A stretch of 64,000 bases of DNA. Source: JAAYXS01 sp043820985. Its GTDB lineage: Bacteria > Planctomycetota > Phycisphaerae > UBA1845 > Fen-1342. Below are positions 52,505 through 61,475 of the stretch, one piece after another (positions within the stretch are counted from its first letter, which is position 1; each line of letters begins with the position of its first letter). The position numbers and the translations under genes were made by a program. The notes beneath the pieces are model-generated. The model was not told the DNA's origin and made no database searches. It saw only the letters and a program-made list of their open reading frames with translations. The stretch lies in the NCBI GenBank assembly GCA_043820985.1, contig JBDRDH010000032.1, positions 1-64,000 on the forward strand, written 5' to 3'.

Positions 52505-52620
52505 GATCTTTTTAGTATCGGCTTGATCCGCGCGCGGTGGCGGACGGGATCATTTATACTACGCGGTCCTGAAATAGCCGGCAGCCAGATGGCCACCGGT
52601 GGAGATGGGAGGCGCAGGCG

Positions 52621-53979
52621 ATGGCAATCACCGAAGCCGCGGATACGACGGCGGCATTCATACAACCGAAGCCCTGGATACGCTGGGGAGCCGTTGTGTT
52701 GGCGGTTCTGGGGTGGTATGCGTCGCTACAAATGCTGCGCGTCTCGGCGGGCGGGAGTGACACCAGCGGGCCGTTCATGCGGGCGGTATGTGGTGGCAGT
52801 GACGAGGCTGGCCGCCCCGATGGCTGCACGTCGGTGTTGACGTCGCCACAGGCTTATGTACCGCTGAGCAGTGAGCCGGGCGCGCCGCGGATGCCGGTGT
52901 CGGCTTTGGGGATGGGGTATTTTGCGTTTGTGGCGCTGTGGTATCTATTTGTCGGGCCGCCAACGCGCGCGGGACGTTATTGGCATGTGATCATTGTGCT
53001 GGTTGTGTTGTATGGCGCATATAGCTCGCTGGACTACATACGCATGATGGCGTTTGAGTTGCAACGTTGGTGTGGCGGCTGTCTGTTTGCCCATGCGGTG
53101 AATGGCGGCCTGCTCATTCTGACTTTGTGGGCGTGGCCCTGGCGGCGATCGGTGGCGACAGTGGCACCGCATCCTTCGGGGCGTCTGGCGGTGGCGACGA
53201 TCGCGGCGGGCGGGCTGGCATGTGCCATTCATCTGACACTGGTGTTGGTGTTTATCACGGGATCGATTCTCCAGGAACGCACCAACCAATATGCAAAGGT
53301 GCTTAACGATCCGGAGTTTATTCTATGGGACTTTGAACGGCAGCCGGTGGTATCACTGCCAATGCGTGAGGATGAGCCGCTGGCGGGTTTGCCGACGGCG
53401 GCGAACACGGTGGTTTTGTTTAGTGATTTTCAGTGTGAGCATTGCCGGACGGCGCATGAGATGGTGGCGCGGGTACTGGAGAAATACCCTGACAGGCTGC
53501 GCGCGGCGTACCGTTACTATCCGCAGGATCCGGCGTGTAATGCGGAACAGAAGTTCCGGGTGGGAGGACATGCCTCGGGTTGTCGCGCGGCGCGGGCCGC
53601 GGAAGCGGTGCGGTTAGTGGGTGGACCGGAAGCCTGCGCGCGCATGCGGCGACTGCTTTACGAGCGGCAGCGAGAATTGCCCCAACGGGTGCTGGCCCGG
53701 CAGAGCGAGGAGCAGCGGGGCTTGTTCGAGGAGTGGGCGTTTGAGTTGGGAGTTGAGCGCAGCGCGTTTATCGCCGCGTTTGAGTCGGCGGAGGTTGCGG
53801 CGCGGGTGCAGGCTGATATCGAATTGGCGAACGAGTTGGGCATTTCCGCGATGCCGGTGGTTTATCTGAATGGCAAGCGTCTGCGTAACTGGAGCAAGCC
53901 GGAGACTTGGGATGCGCTGTTGGGCGGTGCAGGTGAAACCAGCACTCAGCCGACGGTAACCGGGCCGACGATGCCATAA
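52621..53979 (+). CDS. VKOR-DsbA fusion disulfide-generating protein
   Basis: A 452-residue fusion. The N-terminal half is a vitamin K epoxide reductase-like membrane domain with the loop cysteines Cys57 and Cys69 and the active-site CGGC (151-154) after several spans. The C-terminal half is a thioredoxin-fold DsbA-like domain with CEHC (272-275) and the cis-Pro MPVVYLNG (411-418). The fusion passes electrons from substrate proteins through the thioredoxin domain to quinone, making disulfides outside the cytoplasm. The ATG follows ggaggc. Confidence 0.93.
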   Translation: MAITEAADTTAAFIQPKPWIRWGAVVLAVLGWYASLQMLRVSAGGSDTSGPFMRAVCGGSDEAGRPDGCTSVLTSPQAYVPLSSEPGAPRMPVSALGMGYFAFVALWYLFVGPPTRAGRYWHVIIVLVVLYGAYSSLDYIRMMAFELQRWCGGCLFAHAVNGGLLILTLWAWPWRRSVATVAPHPSGRLAVATIAAGGLACAIHLTLVLVFITGSILQERTNQYAKVLNDPEFILWDFERQPVVSLPMREDEPLAGLPTAANTVVLFSDFQCEHCRTAHEMVARVLEKYPDRLRAAYRYYPQDPACNAEQKFRVGGHASGCRAARAAEAVRLVGGPEACARMRRLLYERQRELPQRVLARQSEEQRGLFEEWAFELGVERSAFIAAFESAEVAARVQADIELANELGISAMPVVYLNGKRLRNWSKPETWDALLGGAGETSTQPTVTGPTMP

Positions 53980-54009
53980 TTGCGCCAGTTTAGAGAGGCG
54001 CGCTGGCGA

Positions 54010-54819
54010 TCAGGAGCCGGATTTAATGGGGGCCAGGCTTTGGGCGGGGCCCTGGCGGGTGAGGAAGATTTCCACCCGGCGGTTACGGGTGCGATCCTGG
54101 GAGACGGGGCGATATTGACCGTAGCCCATGACGCCCATGCGTTTGGCGGGCAAGCCGGCCTTGATCAGTACATCCTTGACGGCAATGGAACGATGCACCG
54201 AGAGGTGCCAGTTAGAGGGGTGTTTGGCCAGCGTTTCCGGTTTCTTGATGGGGGTTTCATCGGTGTGGCCGACGATGATGGCTTCGTAATCGGCCGGAAG
54301 GCGCGAGGCGATTTGGGCGAACTCATGCAGGGCGGCGTGGGCATCGGCGCGGACTTCATCACTGCCGGATTCGAAAAGTTGGTCGTTGGCGAAGCTGATG
54401 GCGCCGCGGTCGCGTTCGTATATAACGCGTTGCGCGAATTTCCGGGCGAATTGCTGGAGGGCCTGATCGATGTTGTCAGGCAGGGGTGAGGCCGGCACCT
54501 GTGGTCGTTCGAGGGTGCCGCTGGCCTGTTTTTTGATCAGGGCGTGTAATTGCTGGTTGTCGCGCTGCAACTGTTCGTTGTGCTGTCGCAGGTTATTCAC
54601 CTCGGCACGCGTCGCGTGTTGCCCCGACTGGCCCTGTTGCATCTGTTGGGTCAGGGCCGCCACCTTGGCGCGCTGATCGGCCAGTTCCTGCTGGCAGGAG
54701 TCGCGTTCGGTGGTCACCTTTTGTAAATCGAGTTCGACTTTCTGATGCTGATCAGGAGCGACACAGGCCGAGAGGCTGATCACGAGGGTCAGGGTCATAC
54801 CGAGAGCAAGCCGGCGCAT
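54010..54819 (-). CDS. OmpA/MotB-type peptidoglycan-binding lipoprotein
   Basis: A 269-residue lipoprotein (lipobox LSAC; Cys19). A coiled coil (about 28-95) is followed by an OmpA-like domain: VGHTDETPIKKPE, then NWHLSVHRSIAVKDVLIKAG and YGQYRPVSQDRTRNRRVEIF. It should bind peptidoglycan non-covalently and tie the outer membrane to it, or act as a stator-like element. The gene is convergent with VKOR-DsbA. Confidence 0.92.
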   Translation of the reverse strand: MRRLALGMTLTLVISLSACVAPDQHQKVELDLQKVTTERDSCQQELADQRAKVAALTQQMQQGQSGQHATRAEVNNLRQHNEQLQRDNQQLHALIKKQASGTLERPQVPASPLPDNIDQALQQFARKFAQRVIYERDRGAISFANDQLFESGSDEVRADAHAALHEFAQIASRLPADYEAIIVGHTDETPIKKPETLAKHPSNWHLSVHRSIAVKDVLIKAGLPAKRMGVMGYGQYRPVSQDRTRNRRVEIFLTRQGPAQSLAPIKSGS

Positions 54820-54875
54820 AACAATCCTCCCTCCGGAGTAGTGGTTTTAAGATCGATATCGGACGAATCCAGTTG

Positions 54876-55757
54876 TCAGCCACGGCGCGGAGTCATGGCC
54901 CGGCCGACGAACCAGCCAATCAACACAGATAAGATCACCACTACAGCGGCGCCGCCGAGAAAGAAAAAGAAATTATCCGACAGCAAGCGGGCGTAATCCG
55001 GCAGGTAGTTCTGCAGGACGCCACCCACGACCGAACCCGCGACAGCCAGTAGTATCAGGGCGCCGACCAGCAAGCCGGAGAAGATGCTTTCGGAGGGGTC
55101 GCCGGTGGGTGCGAAAACGGGCGCCAGGGCCTCGCCGGCATCGGCCTGTTCGAACTCATCTTGGGGCTCTTCCTCGGCCTGGGTGTCAGCTTCTTCCTTG
55201 GTTTCTTCCTCGGCCGCTTCTTCCTCGCCGGGATATATTTCGTCGAGCAGTTCGGCGGCGCCGAGTGAGGTGTCATCGGATTCGCGGGTCAGATCCAACA
55301 GGCCGGAGCCACTGCCCGAGCTTTCGAGCGAGACCTGGTCGTCGATCGCGCTGGTGGTGATTTGGGTTTTGGCCATCGGGTCGGCGTCGATTTCCAACTC
55401 ATCGTCGTCGAAGACGCCAATGCCGCTGGCGGTGATGACGGTGTCCTCTTTTTCCTCGGGCTCTTCCTCAATGGGTTCGAGGCCGATGACGCTGGTACCG
55501 CCGGAGGAAATGGATGGCATTTTGCCCTCGGGGGTAACGGGAGGTTCCTCGGCGGGTTCGAGCATGATATCGGAGGTATCTTCCGAACTGGGGATGGGTC
55601 CGCCAGTGAGTTTTTCTACGTCTTCGGCTTTGAAGAAGATTTTACCGGCGTCGCGGAACTCGCGGAGCGTGCCCGCGCGAACCAGTGTTTTGATTTCATT
55701 GGGGGTCTTGCCGAGCAATTCGGAGACTTCTTCCATCGAATAGAACGGCTTGGCCAT
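54876..55757 (-). CDS. HTH-domain protein with acidic linker and membrane anchor
   Basis: A 293-residue protein. The first 60 residues hold a MerR/excisionase-like helix-turn-helix (MEEVSELLGKTPNEIKTLVR). Next comes a long Glu/Asp-rich, probably disordered part (about 60-215) and two membrane spans (FSGLLVGALILLAVAGSVVG and FFFFLGGAAVVVILSVLIGW). A DNA-binding-type domain tethered to the membrane is unusual. It may act as a membrane-linked regulator, or the HTH may bind protein rather than DNA. A small membrane protein gene lies 40 bases upstream on the same strand. Confidence 0.75.
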   Translation of the reverse strand: MAKPFYSMEEVSELLGKTPNEIKTLVRAGTLREFRDAGKIFFKAEDVEKLTGGPIPSSEDTSDIMLEPAEEPPVTPEGKMPSISSGGTSVIGLEPIEEEPEEKEDTVITASGIGVFDDDELEIDADPMAKTQITTSAIDDQVSLESSGSGSGLLDLTRESDDTSLGAAELLDEIYPGEEEAAEEETKEEADTQAEEEPQDEFEQADAGEALAPVFAPTGDPSESIFSGLLVGALILLAVAGSVVGGVLQNYLPDYARLLSDNFFFFLGGAAVVVILSVLIGWFVGRAMTPRRG

Positions 55758-55797
55758 GCGGCGCTCCTATTTGGTTATCGCGTGCTCACTCATCCAG

Positions 55798-56262
55798 CTA
55801 ATCACCATCCGAGGGCGGCGCATCCTCATCCGTAGTTTCGGCTGGCGCGGTGCGTCCGTCCATCTGGGCCCGTTGTTCCGCGACAAGTTTCTGGACCATG
55901 CGGAAGTCGGGCTGGGCACAGTTGAAGTCTTGCAGGTAGCGATCATAGATCCAGGTGCGGGCGGCGATCAAGCGCAGCTTGCGCGACCCGCCCACGGTCT
56001 CCAACTCATAGCACCAAATAGTACCCTGATCCACGTCCAGCATAAACAGGCCGTAATGGTTCCGATCCAAAGGACCGGTGAAGGCGAAGACGCCCCGGGC
56101 GCCGACCAGGGGCTGGTTCTGGGCGTGGGCGCTGGGCAGGAGTTCGCCGGTGGGTCGGATCCAGAGGGCGGTGGCAATTATGGCCAGTAGGATGGCGATG
56201 ATCCAATATACCGTGTTTGAGGCGGCGGAGGGGCTGATTCGGGCATGTTCGAGTGGAGACAT
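55798..56262 (-). CDS. small membrane-anchored protein, unrecognised
   Basis: A 154-residue protein with one N-terminal span (VYWIIAILLAIIATALWI) and an exported part that includes RGVFAFTGPLDRNHYGLFML and DVDQGTIWCYELETVGG. I do not know a named domain for it, but the plan looks like a conserved planctomycete protein. It is upstream of the HTH-anchor gene in the same direction, so they probably act together. Confidence 0.6.
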   Translation of the reverse strand: MSPLEHARISPSAASNTVYWIIAILLAIIATALWIRPTGELLPSAHAQNQPLVGARGVFAFTGPLDRNHYGLFMLDVDQGTIWCYELETVGGSRKLRLIAARTWIYDRYLQDFNCAQPDFRMVQKLVAEQRAQMDGRTAPAETTDEDAPPSDGD

Positions 56263-56806
56263 CCGGCTGGGGTCCTATTGCTGCAAACCTATCAGGGTCA
56301 ACAAATTATGTTAGCTCGGCGGGGAGTTTGATGCAAGCGCTGGGTGGCAAGATGGCAATCAATTATGATTATACGGAGTTCTTTTAGGCTGGCGTTCGGC
56401 CGACGATAAGTCTATACTTCGGGCGTGTACGTAGTATGTTGTGGCGCCGATGGTTGCGAGAATCTCCTCGACTGACTGGCCCGGGAAGGCCAGGGTTGAC
56501 GGTTTCGGTGCTTGACGGGAACGATAAAGGATGTTGTGCGAGCGTATGTTCGTGTTGCTTTTTTGGAATTCGACCGTGTCACTAGCCCACGAACTTTGAT
56601 CATAAAGGTTATATTTTCATCTAATATTCAGCTCGGGCTAATCTTTCACATCCCGTTACAGCTTCCACCCCGTTGACCTGTCGGGTCGCCTGAACAGCCG
56701 ATATATGTCCAGGGCCGATATCTCCGAGTGCAGTGGCCATCGAGCGTGAACCAGGGGTACGATCTTGGATTGACCCCGTTTACCAGCGAGATGAGTGGAT
56801 GTACTC
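56263..56806. other. intergenic region upstream of the RNase Y gene
   Basis: More than 540 bases without a gene. Several AT-rich segments (for example ttatattttcatctaatatt) could hold promoters for the divergent genes, but none fits the consensus clearly. No RNA family was recognised. Confidence 0.4.
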
Positions 56807-58429
56807 ATGGCACTCAATGAATATGCACTCTTGGCAGTCAATACCGGTACGGCCGCGTTCCTTGCGATCGTGGCGGTGGTGGTTGGTGGCGTGGCTACCT
56901 GGGCATATGAGCGTTACCGCGCCCAACGGGCCAGCGCCAGCCGGCAGGCCGAAGCTGATCGGAAGCTGAACGAAGCCAAACAGCGCGCCTCGGAGATAGT
57001 GAAAGCCGCTGAAGTGGAATCTCAGCGGAAATATCTCGAAACGAAGGAGCGGTTTGAACAGGAAACCGCTGAAACGCGCAGTGAGTTGAAATCCGCCGAG
57101 CGTCGGTTAACCAAGCGCGAGGACGGGCTGGACAAGAAACTGGACGTTCTAAGCACCAAGGAGCGGAAGATTGAGGTCTCCGAGCAGCGGGTAGCGTCTC
57201 GGGAAACTCAACTCAACGAGAAAACCGCCCAGGTTGATGAGCTAATAACGAAGCAACAGTCTGAATTGTTGCGCATCTCGCGTTTAAGTCTCGAGCAAGC
57301 CAAGCAGTTGTGCCTGAAGCGCATTGAGCAGGAGGTTGAGCGGGACGCCGGCGAGATCGTGGATCGCATCATCACCCACGCCGAAGAGAACGCACGCGAA
57401 AAGGCGCGTTACATCACGATCACCGCGATTCAGCGCTACGCGGCCGAGCATACGTGCGAGACAGTCGTCGCGACGATAGATGTTGCCTCGGATGACATGA
57501 AAGGCCGCATTATCGGTCGTGAAGGTCGCAACATCCGGGCTTTCGAAAAAGCCACGGGGGCTACGGTTATCGTGGATGACACCCCTGGAATTGTGAGCGT
57601 TTCGTGCTTCGATCCGGTCAGAAAAGAAATTGCCCGGCGGTCTCTGGATCGGCTGATCAAGGATGGGCGCATTCATCCCACGCGAATCGAGGAAATCGTG
57701 ACCGAGGTTGGCACGGAAGTTGAGGAACTGATTCTGGAAGCTGGCAAGCAAGCGGCCGCCGAGACGGATGTGCGCGGCCTGCACAAGAAGACGATCGAAA
57801 CGTTGGGACGCTTGCAGTACCGCACCAGCTATGGTCAGAACGTGCTGCGGCACAGCGTGGAAGTGGCGTTCATCTGCGGCATGATGGCCGATGAGCTGGG
57901 GCTGGACGGCGCCCTGGCGCGGCGCTGTGCCCTGTTACACGACATCGGGAAGGCGCTCGATCACGAGCACGAGGGTGCCCACACGAAGACCGGGTATGAG
58001 TTTGTGCGGCGATTCAATGAGCCGCCGGCCGTGCTGAATGCCATTCAGGGTCACCACGGTGATGTGCCCGCGACGCATCCGTATACGCCGCTGGTAGCCG
58101 CGGCGGACGCGATCAGTGCCGCGCGGCCGGGGGGTCGGCGTGAGTCACTGGAGCGTTACATCAAACGGTTGCAGGATCTGGAGCGGATCGCGACCGCGTT
58201 CCCGGGCGTGGATCTGGCGTATGCCATCGAAGCCGGCCGTGAAGTGCGCGTGATTGTGGATGCTTCGAGTGTTGACGATCAACTGGCGTTGAAGTTGGCG
58301 CGGGAGGTGGCGAACAAGATTGAAGAAGAAATGGTTACCTTCCCCGGGGAAATCAAGGTGACCGTACTGCGTGAAGTGCGGGCCACCGAATATGCCATTA
58401 GTGGCAAACATCGCGGTAACGGTAATTAA
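56807..58429 (+). CDS. rny: ribonuclease Y
   Basis: A 540-residue endoribonuclease that starts mRNA decay at the membrane. It has an N-terminal membrane span (about 15-32), a long coiled coil (about 35-195), a KH RNA-binding domain (DDMKGRIIGREGRNIRAFEK, about 230-249) and an HD domain with HSVEVAFICGMMADELG and LLHDIGKALDHEHEGAHTKT. The end DGEIKVTVLREVRATEYA-like (PGEIKVTVLREVRATEYAIS) is standard. The ATG at 56807 (MALNEYALL) is chosen; a GTG four codons earlier is possible. Confidence 0.95.
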   Translation: MALNEYALLAVNTGTAAFLAIVAVVVGGVATWAYERYRAQRASASRQAEADRKLNEAKQRASEIVKAAEVESQRKYLETKERFEQETAETRSELKSAERRLTKREDGLDKKLDVLSTKERKIEVSEQRVASRETQLNEKTAQVDELITKQQSELLRISRLSLEQAKQLCLKRIEQEVERDAGEIVDRIITHAEENAREKARYITITAIQRYAAEHTCETVVATIDVASDDMKGRIIGREGRNIRAFEKATGATVIVDDTPGIVSVSCFDPVRKEIARRSLDRLIKDGRIHPTRIEEIVTEVGTEVEELILEAGKQAAAETDVRGLHKKTIETLGRLQYRTSYGQNVLRHSVEVAFICGMMADELGLDGALARRCALLHDIGKALDHEHEGAHTKTGYEFVRRFNEPPAVLNAIQGHHGDVPATHPYTPLVAAADAISAARPGGRRESLERYIKRLQDLERIATAFPGVDLAYAIEAGREVRVIVDASSVDDQLALKLAREVANKIEEEMVTFPGEIKVTVLREVRATEYAISGKHRGNGN

Positions 58430-58441
58430 GCTTGGCGCCAA

Positions 58442-59572
58442 TTAACGTGCGGTGGCGGCGCGCGCTTCGAGGCGCGGTAACTGGGCACGCAAGGCTTCGG
58501 CCTGGGGGGAGTTGGGGTAGCGCTCGATCATTTCGCGGGCCAGGATGAGGGCTTCATTATATTGGTGGCTCTTGGTCAATTCGCGGTATTCGGTCTCCAT
58601 CTGCTGACGGGCCTGGATCTGGGCGTTCTCGGTGAGAGTCGGCATCTGCTGGCGCAGGGCTTCGGCCTCGGATGAGCCGGAGTATTGCCGAATGAGCGTG
58701 TTGGCCAGACCGAGGGCCCGGTTGTAGTCCTTGGTGTTCACGGCTTCCTGGGCCTGGGCCATTAAGCGGGCGCGCTGCTCGGCGTTGGCTTTTTCGTGTT
58801 GGATAGTAGTACGCCGCACCAACTCCTGGACCTTGGTGGAGTTGGGGTGCCGTTCCTGCAATTCATGCAAGACGCTCATGGCGCGGTCCCAGGCCTCGAG
58901 GGCGATCAGGTCGGAGATCTGGCGGGCGGTGTTTTCGGTGTCGCGTGCTTCGACGCTGGTGCGCATGGCCTCGATGCGTTTTTCAAGTTCGGTCCATTCG
59001 CTGAAATTGGGGAAGCGTTCACGAGCGTGTTGTACCAGGCGCCGGGCGTCGACCCACTTATGTTCGTTCAGCAGGGCGGGGATGCGCTGCTGTAGCTGGC
59101 GGACCAGGGTCTGGCCCTGGGCTTGGAGGCGCGCGGCGCGTTCCGGTTCACTGAGCAGGGCGATGTCGCGGACCTCGTGCGTGAGTCTGACCAGTTCTTT
59201 CATGGCGCTGATCATTTCATTCGGGGCTTCGAGGGTAGCTGGCGCGTGTACCGGCAGGCCGTAAACAGTGCTGTCGCCGGAGACCGAGGAGCGCGAATCG
59301 CGCAGGACCTCAAGCAGACTATCCAGTCGGCGCAGAACTTCAGCCGTTCCCCACAGCAGCAGTCCGAGGGCAGCGCCGCCGAAGAGCAAGGCAGTGGTTT
59401 GAAAAAAGCCGGCAACCGAGAATTTCTCGGCATGGCTCAGCTCGGCATAGCGGGCGATGGCCCAGATCAGGGTTACCGCGGCGAGCAGGGCGCCGCCGAT
59501 CGCCAGGGCGACCGCAACCGCACGCGTTTTGTTGATAACGATGGGCCGGTTGTTCTCTTCCATATCGATCAT
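58442..59572 (-). CDS. membrane-anchored TPR-like protein
   Basis: A 376-residue protein with two N-terminal membrane spans (AVALAIGGALLAAVTLIWAI and FFQTTALLFGGAALGLLLWG) and a cytoplasmic, all-helical repeat region (about 160-370). Units such as WDRAMSVLHELQERHPNSTK and YNEALILAREMIERYPNSPQ follow the TPR rhythm with a Pro-Asn end. It may act as a scaffold at the membrane. It converges with the RNase Y gene. Confidence 0.7.
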   Translation of the reverse strand: MIDMEENNRPIVINKTRAVAVALAIGGALLAAVTLIWAIARYAELSHAEKFSVAGFFQTTALLFGGAALGLLLWGTAEVLRRLDSLLEVLRDSRSSVSGDSTVYGLPVHAPATLEAPNEMISAMKELVRLTHEVRDIALLSEPERAARLQAQGQTLVRQLQQRIPALLNEHKWVDARRLVQHARERFPNFSEWTELEKRIEAMRTSVEARDTENTARQISDLIALEAWDRAMSVLHELQERHPNSTKVQELVRRTTIQHEKANAEQRARLMAQAQEAVNTKDYNRALGLANTLIRQYSGSSEAEALRQQMPTLTENAQIQARQQMETEYRELTKSHQYNEALILAREMIERYPNSPQAEALRAQLPRLEARAATAR

Positions 59573-59632
59573 CGCTGGTGAACTCCGTTTACAGCCAGCG
59601 ACATTATTTGCGGTCGGCTGGATTGCGGCAAG

Positions 59633-60733
59633 CTACATGGCGTCAAGAAGATTGCCCTGGCGGTCATCGCGGGAGGAGGCGCGGCGGGATTTGTAGCGGA
59701 CGACCTTGCGATCGTAGCGTTTACCCTCGGATTTAACATGGTTGCGTGCTACGAAGGGGACGTCGTTGGGAAGTTTGGGTAATTGTTTGGTTTCGGCCAT
59801 ATGTTGGAATTGCAGGCGCAGATCGGCCAGGCTGTAATCCGCCCCGGCGCGGGCCTTTAATGAGCCGACGATGACCCGCAGGGCCACCTCGTTGGGTAGC
59901 AGGTTGTCAATTGTGACCTTGGTTTCACGGTAAAGTTGCGCGAGCATTTCGGTGTGCAGCGTGGGCCAGGCGGTGGGATTGGCCGGTCGCCGGGACTCGT
60001 CGGACAAGGCCGCGAGCCTTTTTTCAGTGTGCCGAGCGTACTCGTCGGAAATATCAATACCAATATAACAGCGGCCGAGGCGCTTGGCGGCGACGGCGGT
60101 GGTTCCGCTGCCAATGAATGGATCGAGGACGATCTCGCCGGGATTGCTGCTGGCGGCGACGATGCGCATCAGCAAGGCCTCCGGCATCTGGCAGCCGTGG
60201 AATCCGGCACGTTCCTTGAAAGTGCCGCAGACGCGGGTGAATTCGTCCCAGACGTCATCCGGCAGCCGGCCGGCGGGATTAGCCCGCAGGTCCTGATATT
60301 CCGTGTGGCGGGCGCTGGGAAAACGCAGTTGCCGGTCGTTGAACGTAAAAACTTTCGAATCCATGGTGAAATAGAAGATATGCGTGTGCGCGCGGCAGAA
60401 TTTGGTGCGGGTATTCTGGCCGAAAGTGTAGTGCCAGATAATCCAGTTGCGCAGGTGCAAGCCCAGCTCACGTCCGATGATGCGGATGTCGGCGGCGAAC
60501 TCGTCGCCGATGGCTATGTAAAATGAGCCGGTCGGCCTTAGTACGCGCTGACAAGCGGCCATCCACTGGCGCGACCAGGCGACGTATTCGTCGTTGGGCA
60601 CATCGTCGTGGTACTTGTCGTAGACGTAGCCGATGTTGAAAGGCGGATCGGCAAAGACGAGATCGACACTGTTAGTCGGCCAACTGTCCAACAGCTTGCA
60701 GGCATCGCCACAATATATTGTATTATCTTCCAT
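59633..60733 (-). CDS. solitary N6-adenine/N4-cytosine DNA methyltransferase
   Basis: A 366-residue beta-class methyltransferase: the catalytic motif DPPF (29-32) comes first and the SAM motif DPFIGSGTT (204-212) later, with NPAGRLPDDVWDEF between. The last 110 residues (PTLHTEMLAQLYRETKVTID ... ) form a C-terminal extension, like the DNA-recognition extension of CcrM-type enzymes. DPPF suggests adenine or cytosine methylation but cannot decide the base. No restriction enzyme gene lies nearby, so it is probably an orphan regulator of gene expression or replication. Confidence 0.87.
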   Translation of the reverse strand: MEDNTIYCGDACKLLDSWPTNSVDLVFADPPFNIGYVYDKYHDDVPNDEYVAWSRQWMAACQRVLRPTGSFYIAIGDEFAADIRIIGRELGLHLRNWIIWHYTFGQNTRTKFCRAHTHIFYFTMDSKVFTFNDRQLRFPSARHTEYQDLRANPAGRLPDDVWDEFTRVCGTFKERAGFHGCQMPEALLMRIVAASSNPGEIVLDPFIGSGTTAVAAKRLGRCYIGIDISDEYARHTEKRLAALSDESRRPANPTAWPTLHTEMLAQLYRETKVTIDNLLPNEVALRVIVGSLKARAGADYSLADLRLQFQHMAETKQLPKLPNDVPFVARNHVKSEGKRYDRKVVRYKSRRASSRDDRQGNLLDAM

Positions 60734-60927
60734 TGCTGCTACTCCATGGTGTGTATTGTACCATGCGATGGATCCTGGCGCGAGTGCAAAGTTCAGAAAC
60801 TGGCTGGCAGACTTCCAGTATCCTAGAGGCCAAATTGATCGGTTCCGTAATCGTCCGTTGCCTCGGCAGGACGGACTTTCTGATAAGCCGCGGCTCGGCG
60901 GGAGCCTCGCCCTCCCTAGACGCCGGA
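60734..60927. other. intergenic stretch with family E hairpin
   Basis: No gene recognised. A hairpin-type repeat lies at 60889-60916, beside the end of the Mut7-C gene. Confidence 0.4.
60889..60916. repeat. family E hairpin repeat
   Basis: cgcggctcggcgggagcc followed by tcgccctccc. The ggctc...gagcc arms form a short stem, 12 bases before the stop end of the Mut7-C gene. Confidence 0.45.
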
Positions 60928-61422
60928 TCAGATCTGTAACCGCTCTAGTTCCTGGCGGAGGGTGTTGATGCGGCGCCAGTGGGTGCCCTGCCAGAAGACA
61001 TGCTCACAAGCCTGGCAGCGGAAGAAATCCCTGACCCAGACGAGGCTGCGGGCGGGGACCACGTCGCTGACCTCGGCGCGGGATACAGGCAGTAGCTTAC
61101 CATTACAGAGGCTGCAACGGGGTGGTCCCAACGGCAGAGCCAGATGCTGGCCGACATACAGGACTTGCGCGCGGAGGCGCAGGCCGACTGGCAGCCGTAA
61201 GCCACGCAACTCGCCGGTGGTGAACAGTCGGCGCTCGAAGAGTTTGCCATCGGATGAGATGACGATGCGGTCCTCGGCGAGGGCCTGCTGGACCAGCGTG
61301 CCGTCATCAATGCCGGGGGTATAGCTGGTGTCGACGCCCAGCACGCGCAGCCAGCGGGCAAGCCCGCCGCCCATGGCGTCGCAGGCGATTGTGAGAGGCA
61401 GGTTTTTGGCCGTTGAATTCAC
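60928..61422 (-). CDS. Mut7-C RNase domain protein
   Basis: A 164-residue protein of the PF01927 family: a PIN-like domain with ACDAMGGGLARWLRVLGVDT and ISSDGKLFERRL, then a zinc ribbon CSLCNGKL ... CQACEHVFWQGTHW. The family is predicted to cut RNA. The GTG at 61422 is chosen because the domain begins a few residues later; the longer frame would run into the PH-domain gene. It is the last of several minus-strand genes. Confidence 0.85.
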   Translation of the reverse strand: MNSTAKNLPLTIACDAMGGGLARWLRVLGVDTSYTPGIDDGTLVQQALAEDRIVISSDGKLFERRLFTTGELRGLRLPVGLRLRAQVLYVGQHLALPLGPPRCSLCNGKLLPVSRAEVSDVVPARSLVWVRDFFRCQACEHVFWQGTHWRRINTLRQELERLQI

Positions 61423-61475
61423 CGGATTATTCTGTGTCAGGCGGTTAGGCTTGAGTATCTGTAGACCGCCGCTTA

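Larger units (their letters stand above)
52157..52620. other. intergenic region filled by a MITE-like element
   Basis: Nearly all of this 464-base gap is the inverted-repeat element at 52186-52504. Inside it are a family C hairpin (52391) and a degenerate family A sequence (about 52340-52390). The remaining 115 bases lead to the VKOR-DsbA gene, with ggagatgggaggc as ribosome site. Confidence 0.55.

Noticed and set aside
59633..60733. Restriction-modification system
   Set aside because: Only the methyltransferase is present; none of the neighbouring genes looks like an endonuclease or specificity subunit.
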